Counted from the stretch's first letter, positions 35,642 to 45,995 are shown. The stretch is DNA of 64,000 bases from Deltaproteobacteria bacterium (GCA_016177845.1 JACOUO010000001.1:1-64000), one strand, 5' to 3'. The notes: generated by a model not told the origin, from the letters alone. Program-made: numbers and translations.

Positions 35642-38600
35642 GATGATTCCTGATTTGATGGAGAGGGAACGGGCATTAGACCCGAGGGAATCTTTTGTTG
35701 TGCAGGCCCCGGCTGGCTCAGGCAAGACAGAGCTTCTTATGCAGAGATACCTTGCCCTGCTTTCAATAGTGGAAAAGCCTGAAGAGATAATAGCGCTTAC
35801 ATTCACTAAAAAAGCCGCAGGAGAGATGCACAGCCGCATCATCAACTCCCTTATCAAGGCGAATGAAGGGATAATTGCTTCCGAGCCTCATGCCCAAAAG
35901 ACAATTGACCTTGCAAAAAAAGCATTGGAGAGGGACAGGCAGCAGGGATGGAGCCTGCTTGAGAACCCGGGCAGGCTCAAGGTGCAGACAATTGATTCTT
36001 TCTGTTCTTCCCTGATAAGGCAGATGCCTTTGCTCTCACGCATGGGCACGCAGCCCTCAATCACCGAAGAGCCAAAGGAATTCTACATAGAGGCCGCGCG
36101 CAGGACTGCGCAGATGGTAGAGGAGGACGGGGATTTTGGGGAGCCTGTAAGAAAGGCTTTGAAGCACCTTGATAATTCCATACCTGCCTTGATTGAAAGG
36201 CTTGTGATGATGCTTGGCAGGCGTGACCAGTGGCTCAGGCACATCAAAGGCAGCATTGATGACGACTATTTAAGGGAGAGACTCGAAGGCTCTTTACGAA
36301 AGCTTGTGGAAGCTGAACAGAGGGCTATAAAAGACGCCTTCCCCCTTGAGCATGAGAAGAGCCTTATATCATGCGCAAGGTTTGCCGCTTCCAACCTTAT
36401 TGATAATGAAAAGAGCAATATAAAAAATCTTTCAGAGCTTAAAAGGCTTCCGTCAACCGATGCTGATGATATGCATCTGTGGGCGGCAATCAGGGAGCTA
36501 CTTCTTACCAAAGAAAATAAGTGGCGTAAAAAGATAACAAAAAATGAGGGCTTTCCAGCAGAGGAAAAGGCAAGGAAACAGGAGTTTCAGGAACTCCTCG
36601 CAGCGCTTGAGCCCAATGATAATCTTTTGAAGCTGCTCTCAAGGATAAGCATCCTTCCCGCGCCTGCCTTTGACGAAGAGGAATGGGAGATACTTGATGC
36701 GCTTATTCATCTCCTGCCGATTGCAGAAGGACATTTAAAGCAGGTCTTTGGCGAGCATGGCGTAATAGATTTTCAGGCGATTTCAAGGGCAGCACTCGAT
36801 TCATTGGGGCCTGAGGACAACCCCACTGACCTTATGCTCTCGCTTGACCTTAAGATAAAGCACATCCTTGTTGATGAGTATCAGGACACTTCGCAGACGC
36901 AGCTTGAGCTTGTTAAAGCGCTCACAAGGGGCTGGGAGCAGGGAGACGGCAGGACGCTTTTTGTCGTGGGCGACCCCATGCAGTCCATCTATCTTTTCAG
37001 GGAGGCTGAGGTTGGTCTTTTCCTCGATGCCCGGATAAACGGCGTAGGCAGTATCAGCCTGAGTTCGCTTACGCTTAAGAGCAATTTCAGGTCACAGGAC
37101 AATATCGTCAGATGGGTCAACGGGTCATTTAGTGATGCCTTCCCTAAGGCAGAAGATATCTTTAAGGGCTCTATAAGATACTCCCCGTCAATTGCAGTCA
37201 AAGCTGCAATAGAAAATGCCGGGGCAGAGGTTTTTTTATTCAGCGCAAAGGATAATAAGGCCGAGGCTGATAAGGTAATCTCAATTCTTAAATCAATCGG
37301 AAGTGATGAGACCGCGGCGATACTTTGCAGGTCGCGCTCTCATCTTGCCGACATTATAAAGGCGCTTAAAAAAGAGGCCATAAGCTTCAGGGCGCAGGAC
37401 TTTGACCCGCTTGGCGAGAGGGTCGTCATACAAGACCTGCTTGCGCTCACACGGGCAATGGCGCACCCATTTGACAGGGTGGCGTGGCTTGCGATATTAA
37501 GGGCTCCGTGGTGCGCTATTACCCTTGATGAACTGCATAAGCTCTGCGTTAACGATAAGTACAGCCCTGTGTGGAGTCTGCTCAGTAGTGAAGACCGCCT
37601 TAATAATCTTTCAGTTGAGAGCCGCCAGAGGCTTTCAAAGTTGACTGCTGAGTTTGCCAAGGCATTGGAACTGCGGGGAAGGATAAGCCCGCGAGCACTC
37701 ATCGAAGGGCTTTGGATTTCCCTTGGAGGGCCTGCCTGCCTTAAGGAAGAGGCAGAGGCGAATGACGCAGAGTCGTTCTTCAACCTCCTTGATTCGATTA
37801 CGGTAGCAGGCGAGATAGAGTCAATGGAAGCCCTTGAGGCAGGCATGGAGAGGCTCTTTGCCGACCACGGCGGAAGTGCGGACTCAAGGGTTGACATAAT
37901 GACCATCCATAAGGCAAAGGGGCTTGAGTTCGACCATGTGATTCTGCCCGGCCTTGGAAAGACTCCCCGTAATGATGAAAAACAGCTTTTAATCTGGCTT
38001 GAGAATGGGGATGACCTCCTGCTTGCGCCTGTTGAGAAGAAGGCAGGCAATACGGAGAGCGCCATCTATGATTACCTCAGGGGCATAAATAAGGAGAAGA
38101 CAGAGCTTGAGCAGACACGCCTTTTCTATGTTGCCGCTACAAGGGCAAAGAAACAGCTCTACCTTTTGGGCCATGTAAAAACAGATGAAGAGAGCGGAGA
38201 GTTCAAAGCGCCGTCGAGGTCATTCCTTGAGTGCATAAGCCATATACTGAATTCGGAGATGATAATACCAGTTAATGAAGCTCAGAAGGAAGAGGCTGAT
38301 GAAGAGCCTGTAGTAAAGATAAAAAGGCTTCCGCAGGACTGGCAAATGCCGGAGCCTCCATCCGCCATAGAGCTTCCGCAGAATGAAAAGGAAGTGAATA
38401 TTGAAAAAGAACCTGAGTTCTACTGGGCAGGCGAGGCTATAAGGCACCTTGGAACTGCGCTTCACAGGTACTTCTGCATTATTGCAAGGCAAGGGCTTGA
38501 TAAGTGGGATGGCAATAGGATTGCGGGTGAAAAGGGCAGGCTTTCAGCCGTGCTTCGCTCACTCGGCTTAAGCAGCTCTCAAGCCGCTAAAACAGCGGCT

Positions 38601-38951
38601 CAGGGGATAAAGATTCTTTCAGAGGCCCTTAAAGACAAGAGGGGAAAGTGGATACTTTCAAGCCACTCGGAAGGGGCTACCGAGATGCCGATAACCGCAG
38701 TTGTGGATAACGAGATTGTCCATGCGGTAATTGACAGGACCTTTGTGGATGAGCATGGGGTGCGCTGGGTTATCGATTACAAGACCAGTACCCATGAGGG
38801 CGGCTCGATGGAGGAATTCCTTAAGAGCGAAAAGGAACGCTACAAAGGCCAGCTTGAAAGATACGCCGGGATACTTAAAAAAGGCGGAGAGAACAGAGAG
38901 ATAAAAAAGGGGATTTATTATCCGGCGCTATCGCAGTGGATTGAGTGGTAG
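35625..38951 (+). CDS. AddA-like UvrD/Rep-family helicase-nuclease
   Basis: The 1108-aa protein has Walker A VQAPAGSGKTELLMQRYL (about 29-45), motif Ia LTFTKKAAGEM, motif II VDEYQDTSQTQ, motif III FVVGDPMQSIYLFREAE, motifs V/VI IMTIHKAKGLEFDHVIL and FYVAATRAKKQLYL. The C-terminus adds a PD-(D/E)XK nuclease (VHAVIDRTFVDEHGVRWVIDYKTS). The helicase-plus-nuclease architecture is that of AddA/RecB. It starts within the last codons of the AddB-like gene (ATG 35625 or 35634), so both are made together. It takes part in end resection for recombination repair and often in degrading phage DNA. Confidence 0.92.
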   Translation: MGRMSKMIPDLMERERALDPRESFVVQAPAGSGKTELLMQRYLALLSIVEKPEEIIALTFTKKAAGEMHSRIINSLIKANEGIIASEPHAQKTIDLAKKALERDRQQGWSLLENPGRLKVQTIDSFCSSLIRQMPLLSRMGTQPSITEEPKEFYIEAARRTAQMVEEDGDFGEPVRKALKHLDNSIPALIERLVMMLGRRDQWLRHIKGSIDDDYLRERLEGSLRKLVEAEQRAIKDAFPLEHEKSLISCARFAASNLIDNEKSNIKNLSELKRLPSTDADDMHLWAAIRELLLTKENKWRKKITKNEGFPAEEKARKQEFQELLAALEPNDNLLKLLSRISILPAPAFDEEEWEILDALIHLLPIAEGHLKQVFGEHGVIDFQAISRAALDSLGPEDNPTDLMLSLDLKIKHILVDEYQDTSQTQLELVKALTRGWEQGDGRTLFVVGDPMQSIYLFREAEVGLFLDARINGVGSISLSSLTLKSNFRSQDNIVRWVNGSFSDAFPKAEDIFKGSIRYSPSIAVKAAIENAGAEVFLFSAKDNKAEADKVISILKSIGSDETAAILCRSRSHLADIIKALKKEAISFRAQDFDPLGERVVIQDLLALTRAMAHPFDRVAWLAILRAPWCAITLDELHKLCVNDKYSPVWSLLSSEDRLNNLSVESRQRLSKLTAEFAKALELRGRISPRALIEGLWISLGGPACLKEEAEANDAESFFNLLDSITVAGEIESMEALEAGMERLFADHGGSADSRVDIMTIHKAKGLEFDHVILPGLGKTPRNDEKQLLIWLENGDDLLLAPVEKKAGNTESAIYDYLRGINKEKTELEQTRLFYVAATRAKKQLYLLGHVKTDEESGEFKAPSRSFLECISHILNSEMIIPVNEAQKEEADEEPVVKIKRLPQDWQMPEPPSAIELPQNEKEVNIEKEPEFYWAGEAIRHLGTALHRYFCIIARQGLDKWDGNRIAGEKGRLSAVLRSLGLSSSQAAKTAAQGIKILSEALKDKRGKWILSSHSEGATEMPITAVVDNEIVHAVIDRTFVDEHGVRWVIDYKTSTHEGGSMEEFLKSEKERYKGQLERYAGILKKGGENREIKKGIYYPALSQWIEW

Positions 38952-39285
38952 AGAGTTTTAGTCCCAACACACTAAATTTAAATAAAAATGGAATTAATTT
39001 TGGATTTTGCGATATGAATCTAAAACGATTATTTTGAACATAGTTTTAGCTTTTATTTTTGGTTATTTTTTGTCTTTTTAGCTGCGTTTATAGCAGAAAC
39101 TCTGAGGAAAATTTTAAGGTGGTTTTGTTAAAACGAAAAAAGATCTTTTTTAATTTTATATCTTATTTTGTTGTTTGTCAGATAATTCATATTGTTTTTA
39201 TAAATTAGAGTAAAGTAGGTTGGGTTAGCGAAGCGTAACCCAACACAACTCCGAGTAATCAGCAATATCGCAGCCCGCCAAAGAA
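38952..39285. other. AT-rich intergenic stretch with one palindrome
   Basis: There is no gene-like frame with an RBS. The sequence is notably AT-rich. The only structure is the GTTGGGTTA...TAACCCAAC palindrome described separately. Confidence 0.6.
39219..39244. repeat. GTTGGGTTA hairpin palindrome
   Basis: Nine-base arms GTTGGGTTA and TAACCCAAC flank the loop GCGAAGCG. The same palindrome type is scattered between genes in many unrelated bacteria (from memory). A single copy is present in this window. Confidence 0.6.
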
Positions 39286-39687
39286 TTATAGAGGATATGG
39301 TGAGAACTGATCTGCCACAGCCCACCACTTGCCATTCTCTTTGATAAATACGAACATGTCACGGCCTCCCATGTTTATTGTTTGGCCACCCATATCAAAA
39401 GACATGTCAAAGTAATATGTTACTACAGCTGTATTGCCATAAATCTGGATTTGTGGGTCAATTTCTTTCCAGAAGTGTATTTTGGCTGTTTTAGCAAACC
39501 TATTCCAGGAGGCAAAGCAGGCATCTCGACCAACAAGGCGTTCACGGTCCGTGGCGGTTATTGCCACCATGTCTTTGTGAAAACATTCTTTCAGTTGTTC
39601 AGGATTTCCTTTCGTCCATGCATCGTTCAAATCACGCAAAGCCTGCCAGACTTCCTGTTTTGTTTTATCTTTAAATTGATTCGGCAT
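39286..39687 (-). CDS. NTF2-like (DUF4440/SnoaL-type) protein
   Basis: The 133-aa protein fits the NTF2-like fold: helical start (EVWQALRDLNDAWTKGNPEQLKECFHKDMVAI), central ERLVGRDACFASWNRFAK, and strands IQIYGNTAVVTYYFDMSFDMGG and RDMFVFIKENGKWWAVADQFSPYP. The ending 'KENGKWWxVxxQxS' is common in DUF4440/SgcJ-like proteins. Members range from enzymes to ligand-binding proteins, so the function is open. It has no signal peptide. It is the last of three minus-strand genes and is separated from the others by a bidirectional terminator. Confidence 0.8.
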   Translation of the reverse strand: MPNQFKDKTKQEVWQALRDLNDAWTKGNPEQLKECFHKDMVAITATDRERLVGRDACFASWNRFAKTAKIHFWKEIDPQIQIYGNTAVVTYYFDMSFDMGGQTINMGGRDMFVFIKENGKWWAVADQFSPYPL

Positions 39688-39755
39688 GCTGCCCCCCTTA
39701 TATAAACTGTATTTACAGGGCTTACCCTTGCCCCATTAAAAACTTGATTGAATCT

Positions 39756-39789
39756 AAAAAAGGGGCGGGCAATTGCCCACCCCTTTTTT
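39756..39789. terminator. Bidirectional terminator
   Basis: AAAAAGGGGCGGGCAATTGCCCACCCCTTTTTT folds into a stem with one bulge and A/T tracts on both sides. It lies 28 bases beyond the stop of the OB-fold gene at 39818. Confidence 0.85.
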
Positions 39790-39817
39790 AAAGCAGTATG
39801 TGTTATCAACTGAGATG

Positions 39818-40480
39818 TTATTTTGTGAAGGTTGCATCTTCGACAATGATGGAATAGAAGTATCCAAACCCAAAGTCTTTATCTGTGTCGACTGTTCCCT
39901 GGGCGGTGACAACAGAGCCGACTTCAGGGGTTGCGTTCTCAGTCCTGAAGATAAGCTTATTGGTGCCTTCAGAGCCGGTGCCGTCCTGGATATGTACCCA
40001 GTTCCTGCCCATTATGTTTTCAGAGACTTTGACTACATTGCCGCGGACTTTGACAAGGCGGCCTTTTAAATCAGACTTGTTGGAGTAGATTTCATCGATG
40101 GTATATGCCTTCGCGGCTTTAGGCTTAACTGCCTTTGGCTTCGAAGCGGTTGCCTTTGATTTGGACGAAGCTGATGAAGCCACCTCAACACCGCTTACGA
40201 ACAATATCTTATCAAAAGTGCGGTTCAACGCCTTGCTTGTAAAATTGGACATCCAGACCTGTTCTGAAAAGCTGACCTTTGCCCCTTTGCTTACGGCAGT
40301 TTCCGGGCCCGCAATCCAGAACTCATTCCCTTTTTCATTGATCTTCAGATATGTGTAGCCCCCGCCGCCCGCGGTCTCAAGGACGACCCCGGTGTGTGTG
40401 GCCGGTCCGGCCATTACATATGAGGCAGTCATTATCAAAACCGCCATTACGGTAGATAAAAATATTTTCGCGCGTGTCAT
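39818..40480 (-). CDS. Exported protein with two OB-fold-like domains
   Basis: The start is ATG 40480, preceded by CAGGAGGACAGC. The longer frame adds residues with no signal. The 220-aa precursor has a signal peptide (TRAKIFLSTVMAVLIMTASYVMA). Domain 1 reads TGVVLETAGGGGYTYLKINEKGNEFWIAGP...KVSFSE..WMSNFTSKALNRTFDKILFVSGV, the pattern of NrfJ-like periplasmic OB-folds. A Lys/Ala/Ser-rich linker follows, then domain 2 (LKGRLVKVRGNVVKVSENIMGRNWVHIQDGTG...VVTAQGTVDTDKDFGFGYFYS), a second OB-fold. A periplasmic binding role is likely. No ligand is evident. Confidence 0.8.
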   Translation of the reverse strand: MTRAKIFLSTVMAVLIMTASYVMAGPATHTGVVLETAGGGGYTYLKINEKGNEFWIAGPETAVSKGAKVSFSEQVWMSNFTSKALNRTFDKILFVSGVEVASSASSKSKATASKPKAVKPKAAKAYTIDEIYSNKSDLKGRLVKVRGNVVKVSENIMGRNWVHIQDGTGSEGTNKLIFRTENATPEVGSVVTAQGTVDTDKDFGFGYFYSIIVEDATFTK

Positions 40481-40586
40481 TGGTTTGCTGTCCTCCTGAT
40501 AAAGTTCGTGCGGAGATTCATAACGCAATCTGCCGCTCCCTGTAGTTTCGCAGGTTTTGCTCGCCCTGTAAATCCATTTTTACAGC

Positions 40587-41099
40587 TTACTGTATATTTG
40601 CAACTTTCTTCCTGTAGTCCTGTATTTCCTTCTTTGTTACCCTGCGGTCATCCCTTGATATCTCACGCAGGAGCGAGATTGCGGCCAAATCAGCATTTGA
40701 GCCGCCTTTTTCCACATTGACCTTGAACTCGGGGTCGTTGAGCATCTTGAATACTACGGCCTCTTCGTAATCCATTATTGCCCCGGCTTCAACCTCGTAC
40801 TTTATCTTGCCCTCAAAGAGAAGTATGGCCTTTGAGTTAGCGGATGCCTCAAGCTGTGAGGCGAGATCGCTCTTTTCCTTCTCGAAAGCAGTCTTTTGCG
40901 CCTGAAGCCTGTTTTCCGCTTCGGTGAGCTTCCTTGTAAGCTCGTCCTTTTCAGACTGAAGGCTGTCATATTCCTGTTTTGTTATCTTGATTATCCCGGT
41001 GCCTTTTGCGTTTTGCGCACCTGTGTTTCCTGCGCAGCCAGTCACAAAGGCTGCAAGCGCGGCAATACCCAAAAGATTCACATATTTTCTTTTCAGCAT
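40587..41099 (-). CDS. Lipoprotein with coiled-coil segment
   Basis: The 170-aa precursor has a signal (KRKYVNLLGIAALAAFVTGC) ending in lipobox VTG-Cys at about 22. A coiled coil runs from about 43 to 88 (QEYDSLQSEKDELTRKLTEAENRLQAQKTAFEKEKSD). The C-terminus is helical and charged. GGAGGTAAGTTC precedes ATG 41099. It lies 107 bases upstream of the OB-fold gene on the same strand, so the two may share a transcript. No specific family recognised. Confidence 0.75.
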   Translation of the reverse strand: MLKRKYVNLLGIAALAAFVTGCAGNTGAQNAKGTGIIKITKQEYDSLQSEKDELTRKLTEAENRLQAQKTAFEKEKSDLASQLEASANSKAILLFEGKIKYEVEAGAIMDYEEAVVFKMLNDPEFKVNVEKGGSNADLAAISLLREISRDDRRVTKKEIQDYRKKVANIQ

Positions 41100-41172
41100 G
41101 AACTTACCTCCTTACGCTGTCTTAACAACATATCGACATAATGCCGGACAGCTTAAAGGGATAATGATTTAA

Positions 41173-41313
41173 GGAACCTCTGATTAATTCATTGAGTAGT
41201 CTTTGCGAGCGCAGCGAAGCAATCTCGTTTTCAGGTAAATCAAGCAGTTAGAGATTGCTTCGTCGTTTCACTTCTCGCAATGACAGCAGAAACGAGAATT
41301 AATCAGAGCTTCC
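41173..41313. repeat. MITE-like element with 18-bp terminal inverted repeats
   Basis: Left end GGAACCTCTGATTAATTC (41173-41190) and right end GAATTAATCAGAGCTTCC (41296-41313) match as inverted repeats with one mismatch. Nested inside is a second inverted pair: TTGCGAGCGCAGCGAAGCAATCTC and GAGATTGCTTCG...TCTCGCAATGACAG. There is no gene inside. The inner repeat is the same type that flanks the GIY-YIG gene at 46081-46453. Confidence 0.85.
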
Positions 41314-41354
41314 AATTGAATTTGATGGATTTTTAACCTGAGGGATTCAAAAAA

Positions 41355-41614
41355 TGGTGCGCCTGATCATCCGTCAGGCTTAAATAAAAAAAGGAGGCAG
41401 GCACAAGGCCTTCCTCCTTTTATAATCTATGGTGCGCCTGACTGGATTCATCTCGTCCATCCCTGGACTCGCCCCTTCGGGCTTTTGCGTCTGCGCCGCA
41501 AAAGTGCAATTTTGCTATCCTGCAAAATTGTCGAACAACTTTCAGAGGTTCTCATCCGTCAGGCTCAGATAAAAAAAGGAGGCAGGCACAAGGCCTTCCT
41601 CCTTTTATAATCTA
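41355..41614 (-). repeat. tRNA-tail repeat unit beside tRNA-Arg
   Basis: Read on the minus strand from tRNA-Arg: terminator (41606-41571), degenerate inverted tail (GCCTGACGGATGAGAACC), the same core as at 6650-6755 (TTCGACAA, GCAGGAT-GCAAA, AAAAGCCCGAAGGG, GGATGGACGAGATGAATCC). Then comes a second tRNA-Arg tail with CCA at 41430, a second copy of the terminator (41421-41385) and a third short tail remnant ending at 41355. The unit length tail to tail is 185 bp. Confidence 0.88.
41571..41606 (-). terminator. Terminator of the tRNA-Pro/tRNA-Arg transcript
   Basis: On the minus strand AAAAGGAGGAAGGC-CTTGT-GCCTGCCTCCTTTTTTT forms a strong hairpin with T-tract immediately after the tRNA-Arg CCA. 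A second, nearly identical copy is at 41385-41421. Confidence 0.88.
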
Positions 41615-41691
41615 TGGTGCGCCTGACTGGATTCGAACCAGTGGCCTACTGCTTAGAAGGCAGTTGCTCTATCCAGCTGAGCTACAGGCGC
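41615..41691 (-). tRNA. tRNA-Arg(TCT)
   Basis: The cloverleaf on the minus strand has acceptor GCGCCTG/CAGGCGC, D-arm GCTCAGCTGGATAGAGC, anticodon loop CTTCTAA (TCT), T-arm CTGGTTCGAATCCAG and encoded CCA. It is followed by the tail repeat. Confidence 0.97.
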
Positions 41692-41712
41692 ATTGTGGAT
41701 TGGCTTTTTTAC

Positions 41713-43231
<1,519 letters not shown>

Positions 43232-43261
43232 GCCCTTACATAGAAAAAAAGAGGTTTGGAT

Positions 43262-44098
43262 TTGAGACAGGTAGCAACAACAAAAATAACCAAGGCAGTC
43301 AGAGACCTTTGCCTCAGTGCGGCATATGACCTTGAGCCGGATGTAGCCTCAGCAATCAGGGCTGCCCGTGACAGGGAAGAGTCCCCGCTCGGCAAGGAAG
43401 TCCTTGAGCAGATAATAAACAACTTTGAGATAGCGGGCAAGGAATCGCTCCCCATGTGCCAGGATACGGGCATCTCCGTATTTTTTGTAGAGGTCGGCAG
43501 GGAAGTGATGCTGGACGGCTCTCTTGAAGAGGCGATAAATGAAGGCGTGCGTCAGGGCTACAAGGAAGGCTACCTGAGAAAATCGGTATGCCACCCTTTA
43601 AAAAGGCTCAATACCGGAGATAATACCCCTGCCATCATTCACACCACCTTCATCGAAGGCGACAAGATAAAGATAAAGATAGCCCCCAAAGGCGCAGGCA
43701 GCGAGAACATGAGCAAGCTTAAGATGCTCAAGCCTGCCGAGGGCATTGAAGGCATAAAGAAGTTTGTGGTAGAGAGCATAAAAGAAGCAGGCGGAAACCC
43801 CTGCCCTCCGATAGTTGTCGGGGTAGGCATTGGCGGCAGTTTTGAAAAGTCCGCCATTCTTTCGAAAAAGGCCCTTTTACGGCCTGTAGGCTCAAAGAAC
43901 GAAGACAACGATGTGGCCGCGCTTGAAGCGGAGCTTCTTGATAAAGTAAACGCCCTCGGCATAGGTCCGATGGGTTTTGGCGGAACAGTTACGGCCCTTG
44001 GCGTGCATGTGGAGATATACCCGTGCCACATAGCAAGCCTTCCTGTTGCCATAAACATCCAGTGCCATGCTGACAGGCATAAGGAAATAACAATCTAA
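43262..44098 (+). CDS. fumA: Fumarate hydratase class I, alpha subunit
   Basis: The 278-aa N-terminal half of a two-subunit [4Fe-4S] fumarase. KESLPMCQDTGISVFFVEVG carries one cluster Cys. SVCHPLKRLNTGDNTPAIIHT, IAPKGAGSENMSKLKML, GGSFEKSAILSKKALLRP and GFGGTVTALGVHVEIYPCHIASLPVAINIQCHA are family landmarks. TTG 43262 is preferred over TTG 43256 because GAGG (43251-43254) is better spaced to it. It hydrates fumarate to malate together with the beta subunit downstream. L-tartrate dehydratase is a related alternative, but the TCA context favours fumarase. Confidence 0.93.
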   Translation: MRQVATTKITKAVRDLCLSAAYDLEPDVASAIRAARDREESPLGKEVLEQIINNFEIAGKESLPMCQDTGISVFFVEVGREVMLDGSLEEAINEGVRQGYKEGYLRKSVCHPLKRLNTGDNTPAIIHTTFIEGDKIKIKIAPKGAGSENMSKLKMLKPAEGIEGIKKFVVESIKEAGGNPCPPIVVGVGIGGSFEKSAILSKKALLRPVGSKNEDNDVAALEAELLDKVNALGIGPMGFGGTVTALGVHVEIYPCHIASLPVAINIQCHADRHKEITI

Positions 44099-44145
44099 GC
44101 CTTGTCCCGTGCCCGTGTACGCGCACGCTGACTATATTGAAAACT

Positions 44146-44718
44146 ATGACTGAACCTATTAAAATCACGCCTCCTCTTACTGATGCTCAAGTTGAAAAGT
44201 TGAGGGCAGGGGACAAGGTCCTCATTACAGGGGTCCTGTATACTGCCAGGGATGCCGCCCACAAAAGGCTCATCGAGCTTATTGAAAACGGCAAGGAACT
44301 GCCCTTTGAACTCAAAGGCCAGCTTATCTACTATGTCGGACCTACTCCGGCAAAGCCGGGTCAGGTAATCGGGTCGGCAGGCCCCACGACAAGCGGCAGG
44401 ATGGACGCATACACAGTAAAACTTCTTGAGCTTGGACTTAAGGGAACTGTAGGCAAAGGCGCAAGGAGCAAGGAAGTCCTTGAAGCCATGAAAAAGCACA
44501 AGGCAGTTTACATGGCGGCTGTAGGCGGAGCAGCGGCTTTAATAGCGCGCTCCATAAAAAAGGCTGAGATAATAGCCTATGAAGACCTCGGCCCTGAAGC
44601 TGTCAGAAGGCTTGAGGTAGTCGATTTCCCGGCAATCGTGGTCAATGACGCCTTTGGCGGCGACCTCTTTGCGCAGGGAGTTGAAAAGTACAGGAGGGCA
44701 GGCTGCATTGAAGATTAA
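44146..44718 (+). CDS. fumB: Fumarate hydratase class I, beta subunit
   Basis: The 190-aa C-terminal half of the two-subunit fumarase. LRAGDKVLITGVLYTARDAAHKRL, YYVGPTPAKPGQVIGSAGPTTSGRMD and GKGARSKEVLEAM... are typical, as is the end PAIVVNDAFGGDLF. ATG 44146 is chosen over TTG 44137. Neither has a clear RBS, but coupling to fumA (47 bases) is likely. Its last 11 bases overlap hdrC, so metabolic and electron-transfer genes are one transcript. Confidence 0.92.
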   Translation: MTEPIKITPPLTDAQVEKLRAGDKVLITGVLYTARDAAHKRLIELIENGKELPFELKGQLIYYVGPTPAKPGQVIGSAGPTTSGRMDAYTVKLLELGLKGTVGKGARSKEVLEAMKKHKAVYMAAVGGAAALIARSIKKAEIIAYEDLGPEAVRRLEVVDFPAIVVNDAFGGDLFAQGVEKYRRAGCIED

Positions 44719-45115
44719 ACTTGCGCAAGAAGAGATAAATAGCTCCCTCATAAAGAAGATCGAGCGCATCAGCGGCGAAGACCTCAAGATGTGTTACCAG
44801 TGCGGCAACTGCTCAGGCGGCTGCCCCGTATCATATGCAATGGAAATCCCTCCGAGCCAGGTAATGAGGTTTTTACAGCTTGGCAAGGTAGAGCAGGTAG
44901 CAAAGGCAAACTCGATGTGGGTCTGCGTAGGCTGTCTCCAGTGCTATTCAAGGTGCCCGAAAGGCGTAAGCGTTGCCGCGGTGCTTGAAGGGATGAGGCA
45001 GTTGACATTGAGAAAAGGCGAGGACAACCAGAAGATACAGGATATTCCGTTCCCGTTCTTGAAGAAGGCCCCGCAGCAGGCATTGGTCTGTGGTTTCAGG
45101 AAATTTGTAAGTTAG
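44708..45115 (+). CDS. hdrC: Heterodisulfide reductase subunit C-like Fe-S protein
   Basis: TTG 44708 with AGGAGG upstream gives 135 aa (MKIKLAQEEINSS). Two [4Fe-4S] motifs: CYQCGNCSGGCPVS and CVGCLQCYSRCPKG. The length and motif spacing are those of HdrC, which passes electrons from HdrA to the HdrB catalytic site. It starts inside the fumB stop region and is followed 10 bases later by hdrB. Confidence 0.93.
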   Translation: MKIKLAQEEINSSLIKKIERISGEDLKMCYQCGNCSGGCPVSYAMEIPPSQVMRFLQLGKVEQVAKANSMWVCVGCLQCYSRCPKGVSVAAVLEGMRQLTLRKGEDNQKIQDIPFPFLKKAPQQALVCGFRKFVS

Positions 45116-45125
45116 GATCGCAATC

Positions 45126-45995
45126 ATGAAAATACCATATTACCCGGGTTGCACTTTAAATACCGTAGCGAAAAATTTTGACGAGTCGGCAAGGATCTCG
45201 GCTGAGGCGGTTGGCTTTGAGATGGCTGAGCTTAAGCAGTGGAACTGCTGCGGAGCTACCTTCCCTCTGACCCCTGACAATGTAATGGGCCTTACAGCCC
45301 CTGCCAAGGTGCTTTCAAACGCAAGCAAAGAGGGCGACACGCTCACTACCCTTTGCTCTGTCTGCTATAACGTATTGAAGCGCACCAACAAGGTCATAAG
45401 GGATAATAAAGAAAAGAGAAATCTTATAAACGGGTTCATCGAGGAGCAGTATGACGGAAGCGTCAATGTCGTTCACTACCTCGAAGTGCTCAGGGACAAG
45501 ATTGGTTTTGATAAGGTAAAAGAGGCGGTAAAAAGGCCGCTTAAAGGCTTAAAGGTAGGCACATATTACGGCTGCATGCTCCTGCGTCCTTTCGAGGACA
45601 TGGGCATAGATAACCATGAGAGGCCGACTATTTTTGAAGATTTGTTGAAGGCCCTTGGCGCGGAGCCTGTGGACTTCCCGAACAAGATAGAGTGCTGCGG
45701 CGCTCATCAGGCAATGGGCAACGAAGATATCGTAACAAGGCTTTCAGGAAATGTAATGACATCTGCCGTAGGCAGGGGAGCGGAGCTTATAGTTACAAGC
45801 TGCCCGCTCTGTCAGTATAACCTTGAGAAGAGCCAAAGCAAGATAGCTGAACAGACCTCAGGCTACGCAGGCGTGCCGATTGTTTATTTTACTCAGATTA
45901 TAGGTGTTGCCCTTGGGCAGGACTTAAATGCGCTCGGGTTTGAGAAAAATGTCTCTGATATAATGCCCCTGCTGCAAAAGAAGGGGATTGTATAA
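45126..45995 (+). CDS. hdrB: Heterodisulfide reductase subunit B (CCG protein)
   Basis: The 289-aa protein has two CCG domains: CTLNTVAKNFDESARISAEAVG...WNCCGA with LCSVCYNVL, and YGCMLLRPF...IECCGAHQA with TSCPLCQYNL. The repeated CX(n)CCGX(n)CxxC motifs hold the noncubane [4Fe-4S] clusters that cleave heterodisulfides in methanogens. In non-methanogens the disulfide or trisulfide (for example on DsrC) is unknown. It is followed by the GIY-YIG cassette, which separates it from hdrA. Confidence 0.95.
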   Translation: MKIPYYPGCTLNTVAKNFDESARISAEAVGFEMAELKQWNCCGATFPLTPDNVMGLTAPAKVLSNASKEGDTLTTLCSVCYNVLKRTNKVIRDNKEKRNLINGFIEEQYDGSVNVVHYLEVLRDKIGFDKVKEAVKRPLKGLKVGTYYGCMLLRPFEDMGIDNHERPTIFEDLLKALGAEPVDFPNKIECCGAHQAMGNEDIVTRLSGNVMTSAVGRGAELIVTSCPLCQYNLEKSQSKIAEQTSGYAGVPIVYFTQIIGVALGQDLNALGFEKNVSDIMPLLQKKGIV

